DNA from: JALZHR01 sp036389695
GTDB taxonomy: Bacteria > Acidobacteriota > Blastocatellia > Pyrinomonadales > Pyrinomonadaceae
Reading direction: 5' to 3'
Assembly (NCBI GenBank): GCA_036389695.1
Contig: DASVWG010000365.1
Location: 1 to 18,339, forward strand
DNA length: 18,339 bases
Shown: positions 1 to 6,263 of the stretch, in pieces
Layout of the letters: every line of letters starts with the position of its first letter
Numbering within the stretch: the stretch's first letter is position 1
Made by a program: the position numbers and the translations under genes
Notes under the pieces: generated by a model
Told to the model about the DNA's origin: nothing
Seen by the model: only the letters and a program-made list of their open reading frames with translations
Databases searched by the model: none

Positions 1-57
1 TAAGATTGATTAAGATTGATTAGGATAAATTTAAATAAAAAATCCTAACTAATCTTA
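1..57. repeat. AT-rich direct repeat and imperfect inverted repeat
   Basis: The decamer taagattgat occurs twice in tandem at 1-20. Positions 11-26 and 42-57 form an inverted repeat of 16 bp with two adjacent mismatches, separated by an AT-only loop of 15 nt. It could be a weak stem-loop terminator for a gene left of the window or part of an intergenic repeat; neither can be decided here. Positions 58-250 hold no gene that I can support. A weak promoter-like pair (TTGCTT at 190-195, TAAAAT at 212-217, spacer 16) lies upstream of the TPR gene. Confidence 0.45.
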
Positions 58-250
58 AAACATCTTAAAAAATCAGCGTCCCATTTTCGCTAAACAGTTT
101 CCGCCCTTGCTCACGCGCGGGCTTCTGCCTCGTTTTTACAGCAAAATTTTCGTCTTCGAGCGTCTTAGTTGATTAAGGCTGATATTAGCTTGCTTGAAAT
201 TAAAAGCGGAGTAAAATATCTGAGGATTATCAAGGTTTATGAGGTATAAA

Positions 251-2092
251 ATGAATAATAAAAAGCAATGGCGAAAGATAGCTTTAACCATCTTTGTGCT
301 TTGGACGCTTGCTTTGCAGAGCATTCCGGCGCGGGCGCAGGAAATCGTCGGCTCGGAAGACATTTCCGGCGGCTCGAGCGTTTTCGTGTTTCGTCAGGGC
401 AAGAAAACGCCGCAGACCAAATCTGCTTTTCGCAACTCAAGCATCAAGCGAAACGCCGTCGCGCGTAACGATTCGCGCCGGAAAGTAAAAGCGCAGATTG
501 TCGCGGTAAACAAAAACAAGCCTCAGCGAACGAAGGTCAAAGTCGACCCGAACACCGTCGCGAAAACCACGCAGCAGGCGAAAACCGCGGCGCAGAAGGA
601 AAAAGCTTCGACTGTTCTGACCGGCGCGGCGGAAACTTATCTGGAAAGAAAGCAGACCGATTTGGCTATTCAATATTTCCGCGACGCCATCGCGCTGAAT
701 CCGAAAAATGAAAACGCCAGGCTCGGCTTGAGCGAGGCTCTGACGGCGAAAGGCGACGAAACTGCCGACCGGCTCAGCCCGCAGTCGGCGATTGTTTTTT
801 ACGAGGAAGCCGTTAAATTAAACGATAAAAACTCGGCGGCTTTTGCCAGCCTGGGCGAAATCTACGACGATTTGAACCAAAACGAAAAAGCCATCGCCAA
901 TTACGAAAAAGCCTTGCAGCTCAGCCCCGAACTCTCCGAGCTGCACGCGCCGCTCGGCATTTTGTATCTGCAAAAAGGCGAGGTTGCGCTGGCGGAAAAT
1001 TATCTGACCAAAGCGACCGCATCAAACGGCGCGAACGACCCGGAAACGCAGTATTTCAAAGGCTTGCTTTATTACAAACAAAACAAAAACCAGGAAGCCT
1101 TAGCCGCCTTTTCGAGCGCCATCAAAGCCAAGCCCGATTACGCCGAAGCGTATTATTATCAGGGCGAAACCTACGACCGTTTGGATAAAGACAAGGAAGC
1201 GATTGCAGCTTACAAGGAAGCCGTGCGGATTAATCCGAAATTTACCGAAGCGTGGTTTGATTTGGGCGTCGCATATTACAATCGCAATCGCTACGAAGAC
1301 GCGATTACGGCTTATAAAGAATCTCTGAAATTGAAAAGCGACAACGGCGAAGCGCATCTGAATCTGGCAAACGCTTTCCGTCAATTAGACCGCTATGCCG
1401 AAGCCAACGTCGAATACGCGGCGGCGGCGCAGCATATTAAAGGCGATGCCGATATGTACAGCGAATGGGGCTTCTGTCTCGGCAAAGAGCGCAAATGGAA
1501 CAACGCCGTCGCGCGGCTGGACACGGCGGTCGCGATGCGTCCCGACCCGGTCGATTACACCAATCTCGGCTGGGCGTATTACAACGCCGCGCAGGACGAT
1601 TTGCGCGCCAAACGCGAGCCGGAAGCGAAAGCGAAGCTCGGCAAAGGCAGAGACGCTTTGCAGAAAGCCACCGTTTTGAATCCGAAATTCGACGCCGCGT
1701 TTTTGAATCTCGGTATTACCTTGACGGATTTGGGCGATTATAACGGCGCGGTGCAGGCGCTGACCAGAGCGACCGATTTGCGTAAAAACTGGGTTTCCGC
1801 CATCAACGAGCTCGGTCTGGCGTATCGTCAGCTTAAGGATTTCGACAATGCGGTCAAGCAGTTTAAAAAAGCGACCGAAATCGACAAAAAATTCGCGCCC
1901 GGATTCTACAATCTGGGCGAATCGGAATATCGTCGCGGAAATATGAAGGAAGCGAAAAAAGCGCAGGAAAAACTTAAAAAGCTGCATCCGAATCTGGCAA
2001 CGCAGCTTGACATCGTGATTTCCGGCGCGGTTCTGACGGAAACGAAAAATCAGATTCAGAATCGTATTCCGAAGCCGAAGCTGCCGTTTTAA
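251..2092 (+). CDS. secreted tetratricopeptide-repeat (TPR) protein
   Basis: A 613-residue protein read from ATG 251, which has GAGG six bases upstream. An in-frame ATG at 239 would add four residues but has poorer spacing. The N-terminus is a Sec signal peptide: basic MNNKKQWRK, hydrophobic ALTIFVLWTLAL, then an Ala-X-Ala type cleavage site near PARAQ. A basic low-complexity stretch (about residues 50-115, rich in K, R, Q and T) follows. From about residue 120 to 590 there are roughly a dozen TPR units with the usual W/L-G-Y-A-P pattern, for example around AEAYYYQGETYDRL and TEAWFDLGVAYYNR. No catalytic domain is visible. TPR arrays form superhelical protein-binding scaffolds, so an envelope or periplasmic scaffold role is likely, but the partner is unknown. 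It is followed at 48 nt by murB, which seems to have its own promoter. Confidence 0.9.
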   Translation: MNNKKQWRKIALTIFVLWTLALQSIPARAQEIVGSEDISGGSSVFVFRQGKKTPQTKSAFRNSSIKRNAVARNDSRRKVKAQIVAVNKNKPQRTKVKVDPNTVAKTTQQAKTAAQKEKASTVLTGAAETYLERKQTDLAIQYFRDAIALNPKNENARLGLSEALTAKGDETADRLSPQSAIVFYEEAVKLNDKNSAAFASLGEIYDDLNQNEKAIANYEKALQLSPELSELHAPLGILYLQKGEVALAENYLTKATASNGANDPETQYFKGLLYYKQNKNQEALAAFSSAIKAKPDYAEAYYYQGETYDRLDKDKEAIAAYKEAVRINPKFTEAWFDLGVAYYNRNRYEDAITAYKESLKLKSDNGEAHLNLANAFRQLDRYAEANVEYAAAAQHIKGDADMYSEWGFCLGKERKWNNAVARLDTAVAMRPDPVDYTNLGWAYYNAAQDDLRAKREPEAKAKLGKGRDALQKATVLNPKFDAAFLNLGITLTDLGDYNGAVQALTRATDLRKNWVSAINELGLAYRQLKDFDNAVKQFKKATEIDKKFAPGFYNLGESEYRRGNMKEAKKAQEKLKKLHPNLATQLDIVISGAVLTETKNQIQNRIPKPKLPF

Positions 2093-2101
2093 TCGTTCGG
2101 T

Positions 2102-2130
2102 TTGGCGGGCGACAGATTTTGTTTTATAGT
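2102..2130 (+). promoter_or_regulatory. putative sigma70-type promoter of murB
   Basis: TTGGCG (2102-2107) and TATAGT (2125-2130) are separated by 17 bases, matching the consensus at four and five of six positions. Transcription would start about 2137-2140, which is at the murB ATG (2140), so the mRNA would be leaderless or nearly so. This agrees with the absence of a Shine-Dalgarno sequence before murB. Confidence 0.5.
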
Positions 2131-2139
2131 TTGTCGCTT

Positions 2140-3207
2140 ATGACGGAAAATTACGGGCTGAAAATCGAGGAAAACGTGTCGCTCGCGCCTTTGACGACTT
2201 TAAAAATCGGCGGAGCGGCACGTTTTTTTGTGTCGGCGCGAAGCGAAAGCGAAGTGGTCGAAGCCATCCGGTTCGCCCGCGAAAACTCGCTCGAAATTTT
2301 CGTTCTCGGCGGCGGCAGCAACGTTTTAATTTCCGATAAAGGCTTCGACGGTCTTGTTTTACAGATTGCTTTAAAAGGCGTTTCCGCGTTTCAGGAACCG
2401 GACGGAACCGTTTACGTGAAGGCGCAGGCGGGCGAAGACTGGGACGAGCTTGTCGCCTTCTGCGTCGAAAAAAATTTAGCCGGAATCGAATGTTTAAGCG
2501 GCATTCCCGGCTTGGTCGGCGGCACGCCCGTGCAGAACGTCGGCGCATACGGGCAGGAAGTTTCGGAAACAATCGTCTCGGTTCGCGTCTTCGACCGAAA
2601 AAATAATGAATTAACTGAATTAACCAACGCCGGATGCGGCTTCGCTTACCGCGCGAGCATTTTCAACACGAGCGAAAAAAATCGCTACATCGTGCTCGGC
2701 GTCACATACGCCTTAAAATATGGCGGCGCGCCGAAAATCGTTTACCGCGATTTACAAAATTTTTTCGGCGATAAAGAGCCGGATTTAGCGGAAACGCGCG
2801 AAGCCGTTCTCAAAATCCGCGCCGAAAAATCGATGGTCATAAACGAAAACGACCCGAATTCGCGAAGCGCCGGCTCGTTTTTCAAAAATCCTCTGGTTTC
2901 CAATATCAAATTCGCGCTGATTGCCGAAAGGGCGGAAGCTCTGGGAATCAAAGAAGTTCCGCGTTTTTACGTCGATGACGAAACCGTTAAAATTCCCGCC
3001 GCGTGGCTGATTGAAAAATCCGGTTTTCAGAAAGGCTTGCGTCGCGGAAACGCGGGTTTATCGACCAGACACACTTTGGCAATCATCAATACGGGCGGCG
3101 CGACTGCCGCCGATATCTTGAACCTGAAAGACGAAATTCAAAGCAAAGTAAAGGAAAATTTCGGCGTCCGGCTCGTTCCCGAACCGGTTTTCGTCGGTTT
3201 CGATTAG
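2140..3207 (+). CDS. murB: UDP-N-acetylenolpyruvoylglucosamine reductase MurB
   Basis: MurB reduces UDP-GlcNAc-enolpyruvate to UDP-MurNAc with NADPH and bound FAD, the second committed step of cytoplasmic peptidoglycan precursor synthesis. The 355-residue protein has the FAD-binding N-terminal half with LGGGSNVL and GIECLSGIPGLVGG. The C-terminal domain has SAGSFFKNP. By family pattern the catalytic residues are R171 in the FAYRASIF segment, S246 in GSFFKNP and E348 in LVPEPVF. Length is close to the E. coli type enzyme (342 residues). I chose ATG 2140; an upstream TTG (2119) would add seven unsupported residues lying inside the promoter. No Shine-Dalgarno sequence is present. It lies 47 nt after the TPR gene on the same strand. 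The stop is TAG and no clear terminator follows. Confidence 0.96.
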   Translation: MTENYGLKIEENVSLAPLTTLKIGGAARFFVSARSESEVVEAIRFARENSLEIFVLGGGSNVLISDKGFDGLVLQIALKGVSAFQEPDGTVYVKAQAGEDWDELVAFCVEKNLAGIECLSGIPGLVGGTPVQNVGAYGQEVSETIVSVRVFDRKNNELTELTNAGCGFAYRASIFNTSEKNRYIVLGVTYALKYGGAPKIVYRDLQNFFGDKEPDLAETREAVLKIRAEKSMVINENDPNSRSAGSFFKNPLVSNIKFALIAERAEALGIKEVPRFYVDDETVKIPAAWLIEKSGFQKGLRRGNAGLSTRHTLAIINTGGATAADILNLKDEIQSKVKENFGVRLVPEPVFVGFD

Positions 3208-3520
3208 AAGATTTTACAAAATTTTACGCAGCCAATCTTGCCTCGCTCAAAATTGTGTGTTTAAATATCTGCCAACTGCAGACGGGCAAAATCGAGACTT
3301 TATAAATTTCAATTTATCGTCTTTTCCGAAAGAAAACTAACACAGTAAGAATGCAAATCAAGAGCAGAGCTTCTCGATAAATTTTCTATCGCTCCCACAA
3401 TTATTTCTTCCCTTGATTCACATTAATAATAAAATTTGCCGGAACTTGTTGATATTAATGCGGCTTTCCGTATTTTGAAAACAATTCCAAACATACCTTT
3501 TGACAGAAAAGAGAAGTAAT
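3208..3520. other. intergenic spacer between murB and haloperoxidase gene
   Basis: A spacer of about 310 bases, AT-rich, with no ORF or RNA gene that I can support. Only short AT stem-loops are seen (for example CGATA/TATCG near 3378-3394), and no convincing terminator for murB. The 3' end holds the promoter candidate listed separately and a GAGAAG ribosome-binding site just before ATG 3521. Confidence 0.6.
3449..3476 (+). promoter_or_regulatory. putative promoter of the haloperoxidase gene
   Basis: TTGATA (3449-3454) matches the -35 consensus at five of six positions. It is 16 bases from TATTTT (3471-3476), which matches -10 at four of six. This would give a leader of about 38 nt before ATG 3521 that contains the GAGAAG ribosome-binding site. 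Confidence 0.35.
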
Positions 3521-5242
3521 ATGACAGAAAAAAAAGAACAAAATACCGAACCTAATTTGAATCCGACCGCCAACCGGCGCGAATTTCTGGGCAAAATCGG
3601 CAAAACCGCGATTGCCGCCGCCGCCATCGGTGCCGTGACGCCGCTGGTCGATAAAAAATCCGAAGTTCTCGGTCAGAAAACGCGCGAAGCGGCGCGCGGC
3701 GCGCAAACCTTTTATCAAAACCGTATGAACGCCTGTTATCAATTGCGCGTCAATACGGCTGCCGCTCACATCGCGCCGATTCCGCCGTTTTTCGACCGCG
3801 CCAATAACGGCGACGAAACGCTCTATCCGAACCGCATCGGCAATTTCTCGAAAGGTCTGCCGCATCAAGCCAACGGCGAAGTCGTGCCGTCGGCTTACAA
3901 CGCGCTTTTGAGCGCTTTGGGAAGCGGAAATCCGGCGGCATTTGAACAGATTCCTATGGGCGGAACAGTCAAATTGACCAACCCGCAGAGCGGTCTGGCT
4001 TTCGACCTCGAAGGCAAAGACGCTTTCAATTTCGTACAGCCGCCGCCGCCCGCTTTGGCGAGCCGCGAGATTGCCGCCGAAATCGCCGAAAATTACTGGA
4101 TGGCGATTTTGCGCGACGTTCCCTATACCGATTACGAAAACAGCGCGATGGCGCAAGCCGCCGCCGCCGATTTAACTTTGTTCGGCGCGGATTTCAAAGG
4201 CGCGAAGGACACGAACGGGCTGGTGACGCCGCGCGTTCTGTTTCGCGGACTGACGGCGGGCGACAAAGCGGGACCGTATCTGTCGCAGTTCTTTTTAAAG
4301 CCTTGTTTCTTCGGCGCGAATGAAATTAATCAACGGATTCACACGGTTCTCGGCGTCGGCAGCGGCGGTCAGAATTATATGACCGATTTCGATAGCTGGC
4401 TCGCGGTGCAAAACGGCATCGCGCCGTCGCAGACAGACATTTTCGACCCGACGCCGCGTTATATGCGCAACGGGCGCGACCTCGGACAATGGGTTCACGT
4501 CGACGTTTTATTTCAGGCGTATTTTCAGGCGTTTCTGGTGATTGCGGGCTTGGGCGTTCCGGCTGACAGCGGCAATCCGTATAACAACTCGGCAACGCAA
4601 ATCGGTTTCGGCACGTTCGGCGGACCGCATATTGCGACGCTTTTGTGCGAAGTTTCGACGCGCGCGCTGAAAGCCGTCTGGAATCAAAAATGGTTTGTCC
4701 ATCGCCGCCTGCGACCGGAAGTTTTCGCCGAAAGAGTCGACCGCCGCGCGTATCACGGCGCGAGTTATCCGGTTCACCAGGAAATTTTAAATTCGGTGAC
4801 GACCTCGACGCGTCTCGGCGGATACTTGCCCGCCGGAAACGCGTTTCTGCCGCAGGCATTTCCCGAAGGCTCGCCGACGCACCCGTCATACGGCGCGGGA
4901 CACGCGACGGTCGCGGGCGCTTGCGTGACGATTTTGAAAGCGTGGTTTAACGAAAGCACGGTGATTCAGAATCCGGTCGTGCCGGACGCGACGGGAACGA
5001 GCTTAGTTCCCTACAGCGGCACGGAAAACCTGACCGTCGGCGGCGAATTAAACAAAATGGCTGCCAACGTCGCGCTCGGACGCAACACGGCGGGCGTTCA
5101 CTGGCGCTCGGACGGAACCGAATCGATGCTGCTCGGCGAAGCCCTCGCCATCAGCGTCCTGCGCGACCAGAAAACCGGCTACAACGAGCAATTTAACGGC
5201 TTCAGCCTGACCAAATTCGACGGCACGACCATTACGGTTTAG
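3521..5242 (+). CDS. Tat-exported vanadium-dependent haloperoxidase (Corallina-type)
   Basis: A 573-residue protein. Vanadium haloperoxidases oxidise halides with hydrogen peroxide on a vanadate cofactor; the fold is shared with PAP2 phosphatases. The N-terminus has a twin-arginine signal, NRREFLGK followed by the Ala-rich core TAIAAAAIGAV, so export of a folded protein is expected. Vanadate-site residues follow the family order: K390 and R398 in KWFVHRRLRP, the HPSYGAGHA segment with H461, then R521 and H527 in GRNTAGVHWR. The K-x7-R and R-x5-H spacings match the red-algal (Corallina) bromoperoxidase group, as does the length of nearly 600 residues. The usual Ser-Gly-His triplet reads Ala-Gly-His here. 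The start is ATG 3521 with GAGAAG upstream; an in-frame TTG at 3500 is less likely. Halide preference (Br, Cl, I) and a possible phosphatase activity cannot be read from sequence. Confidence 0.9.
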   Translation: MTEKKEQNTEPNLNPTANRREFLGKIGKTAIAAAAIGAVTPLVDKKSEVLGQKTREAARGAQTFYQNRMNACYQLRVNTAAAHIAPIPPFFDRANNGDETLYPNRIGNFSKGLPHQANGEVVPSAYNALLSALGSGNPAAFEQIPMGGTVKLTNPQSGLAFDLEGKDAFNFVQPPPPALASREIAAEIAENYWMAILRDVPYTDYENSAMAQAAAADLTLFGADFKGAKDTNGLVTPRVLFRGLTAGDKAGPYLSQFFLKPCFFGANEINQRIHTVLGVGSGGQNYMTDFDSWLAVQNGIAPSQTDIFDPTPRYMRNGRDLGQWVHVDVLFQAYFQAFLVIAGLGVPADSGNPYNNSATQIGFGTFGGPHIATLLCEVSTRALKAVWNQKWFVHRRLRPEVFAERVDRRAYHGASYPVHQEILNSVTTSTRLGGYLPAGNAFLPQAFPEGSPTHPSYGAGHATVAGACVTILKAWFNESTVIQNPVVPDATGTSLVPYSGTENLTVGGELNKMAANVALGRNTAGVHWRSDGTESMLLGEALAISVLRDQKTGYNEQFNGFSLTKFDGTTITV

Positions 5243-5262
5243 GAGAAACGCGCGAATGATGC

Positions 5263-5298
5263 GCGCGCAACGCGGATTTGTCTTTAATCGTTGCGCGC
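5263..5298. repeat. GC-rich stem-loop after haloperoxidase gene
   Basis: A perfect 10-bp inverted repeat, GCGCGCAACG (5263-5272) and CGTTGCGCGC (5289-5298), with a 16-nt loop, lies 20 bases after the stop codon. There is no T-tract. It is a mRNA 3'-end hairpin candidate, the first of three successive hairpins in this spacer. Confidence 0.55.
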
Positions 5299-5353
5299 TA
5301 ATCGTTCCATCGTTTCCATTCTCTCGGATAAAATCTTTCAGCCTGACAAAAAT

Positions 5354-5394
5354 AAGGCGCGGGATGTTTAAAATTAAAACATCCCGCGCCTTTT
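5354..5394. terminator. strong bidirectional rho-independent terminator
   Basis: A perfect 14-bp stem (5356-5369 with 5377-5390, core GGCGCGGGATGTTT), extended by two A-T pairs, with a 7-nt loop. On the plus strand it is followed by TTTTC. On the minus strand the far side reads TTATTTTTG. It can therefore end both the haloperoxidase transcript and the convergent transcript of the Cys-rich gene. Confidence 0.85.
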
Positions 5395-5411
5395 CTATTA
5401 AAGCTCGGTTT

Positions 5412-5450
5412 TTAAGGAATGATTGAAAATCGTTTTCAATCATTCCTTAA
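5412..5450. terminator. long perfect AT-rich hairpin, possible terminator for the minus-strand gene
   Basis: A perfect 18-bp inverted repeat (5412-5429 with 5433-5450) with a 3-nt loop TCG, located 20 bases beyond the 3' end of the Cys-rich gene. The minus-strand tail is A-rich rather than a clean T-tract, so efficient termination is uncertain. It may protect mRNA ends or act together with the GC-rich terminator at 5354-5394. Confidence 0.55.
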
Positions 5451-5470
5451 ATCAGCAAAAACATTGTGTT

Positions 5471-5734
5471 CTAACAACCAGGGTAACAATGTCCGGCACA
5501 ATAATAAACATTATTGATACAGTCATTATAGCAAGTGTGCGTGCTATACTGACACAGATTTAAACAGTAAGCCTCCGCTTCTTCCGGGTCAAACGGAGGC
5601 GGCAGCGGACAGCTGCTGCAACACGGAAGGGCTGAAACCGCCTGCGTATTTGGCGAAAAATTGACAAAACCCAGACACGCCAGTAAAAGTGCCAGGATTC
5701 CTAATCTTTTTATCAATCCGACTTTGTTTTTCAT
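5471..5734 (-). CDS. small secreted cysteine-rich protein with CX3C repeats
   Basis: An 87-residue protein of unrecognised family. The N-terminus is a Sec-type signal (MKNKVGLIKR then LGILALLLACLGF). Cleavage could fall near AVSA (residues 33-36), or the LLAC at 17-20 could be an atypical lipobox, making it a lipoprotein. The mature part has ten cysteines: CCSSC at 38-42, then C57, C61, C68, C72, C79, C83 and C87. The latter follow CX3C-X6-CX3C-X6-CX3C-X3-C, an 11-residue periodicity that would align cysteines on one face of a helix. Metal binding or a disulfide-stapled helix is possible. The ribosome-binding site GAGGAA precedes ATG. Its start lies ten bases after the end of the redoxin pseudogene, implying an ancestral two-gene operon. 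It is probably real: there is a strong signal peptide, a ribosome-binding site and terminators downstream. Confidence 0.75.
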   Translation of the reverse strand: MKNKVGLIKRLGILALLLACLGFVNFSPNTQAVSALPCCSSCPLPPPFDPEEAEAYCLNLCQYSTHTCYNDCINNVYYCAGHCYPGC

Positions 5735-5744
5735 ATTTTTTTCC

Positions 5745-6035
5745 TCACATATTTAGTTTGTCAAGAACTTCCGATTCCCTTTCGGGCGGAAGTTTGCCTA
5801 CTCATACGTCGGAAATCTCACCTTTATCGTTGCCAACGATAATTGTGGGCGTTCCGCCGACATTTAACGAATCAAGCCGAGACCGTTTAATTTCAATATC
5901 CGAAACGCCTGAAGCGTTCGGATACTTCGCGGTTTCTTCTTTCGACTGCGGGAGCACAGCGGTAAATTTGACGTTCTTGTCCTTTGTTTGCTGAATCAAT
6001 CTTTTGTAAAAATCCGTGCTTTCCGGGCGCGGACT
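5745..6035 (-). pseudogene. decayed redoxin (thioredoxin-fold, TlpA/DsbA-like) C-terminal remnant
   Basis: Minus-strand translation gives a thioredoxin-fold C-terminal half: PRPESTDFYKRLIQQ, then VKFTAVLP, then a GGTPTIIV segment holding the thioredoxin cis-Pro loop and the following strand, then KGEISDV. An in-frame TGA (5802-5804) interrupts it, and the same frame continues as VGKLPPERESEVLDKLNM to TGA at 5745-5747. Related redoxins, as I recall them, read DVWVGKLPP here, so the TGA most likely replaced a TGG Trp codon. A second in-frame TGA (6036-6038) cuts the upstream side, and the N-terminal half with the CXXC active site is absent. The intact protein would have been a periplasmic or membrane-linked thiol-disulfide protein. 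The remnant ends just before the ribosome-binding site of the Cys-rich gene. Confidence 0.7.
5766..5794. repeat. hairpin inside the redoxin remnant
   Basis: A perfect 8-bp arm pair, AACTTCCG (5766-5773) and CGGAAGTT (5787-5794), enclosing CCC/GGG with a 4-nt loop and a 3-nt bulge. There is no T-tract on either side. It lies between the in-frame TGA and the ribosome-binding site of the Cys-rich gene, so it would sit in that gene's leader RNA. Confidence 0.5.
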
Positions 6036-6202
6036 TCACTCATATATCCAGAAATTTCGGATTTATAAAATCAGGTCTAAGTTTTAACACTGTTTAGTAA
6101 TCAAAGTCAATATTTTTTAATGCCAAAGCGCACAAATATTCACCGGATGGCGTTATATCAGCCGCACGAAGAGCCGGAAGATTTTGTAATTGAAAGTGAA
6201 GT

Positions 6203-6230
6203 TTGTAAATATATAAACTTTTGTGATAAT
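6203..6230 (+). promoter_or_regulatory. possible promoter of the sigma factor gene
   Basis: TTGTAA (6203-6208) and GATAAT (6225-6230) are spaced by 16 bases in a local AT-rich stretch (6200-6260). A start near 6237 would give a short leader to ATG 6264 and would argue against translation from the upstream ATG 6120. It is weak on its own; the sigma factor may instead recognise its own unknown promoter. Confidence 0.25.
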
Positions 6231-6263
6231 TATGCGTTTGTCTTATTGCAGATTCCTTATCCG

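Noticed and set aside
61..130. Sequence with CCGCCCTTGCTCACGCGCGGGC resembling dispersed repeats in related genomes
   Set aside because: The resemblance is from memory only; within this window there is a single copy and just a four-base stem, so no feature was called.
1385..1987. 200-codon minus-strand ORF inside the TPR gene
   Set aside because: It lies wholly antisense to a clear TPR coding region, and its composition mirrors that region's codons.
3455..4156. 233-codon minus-strand ORF over the haloperoxidase start
   Set aside because: It is antisense to the Tat signal and N-terminal haloperoxidase domain, with no recognisable motifs.
5689..5994. 101-codon plus-strand ORF over the redoxin remnant
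   Set aside because: The minus strand has recognisable thioredoxin-fold sequence, while the plus-strand product has no family features.
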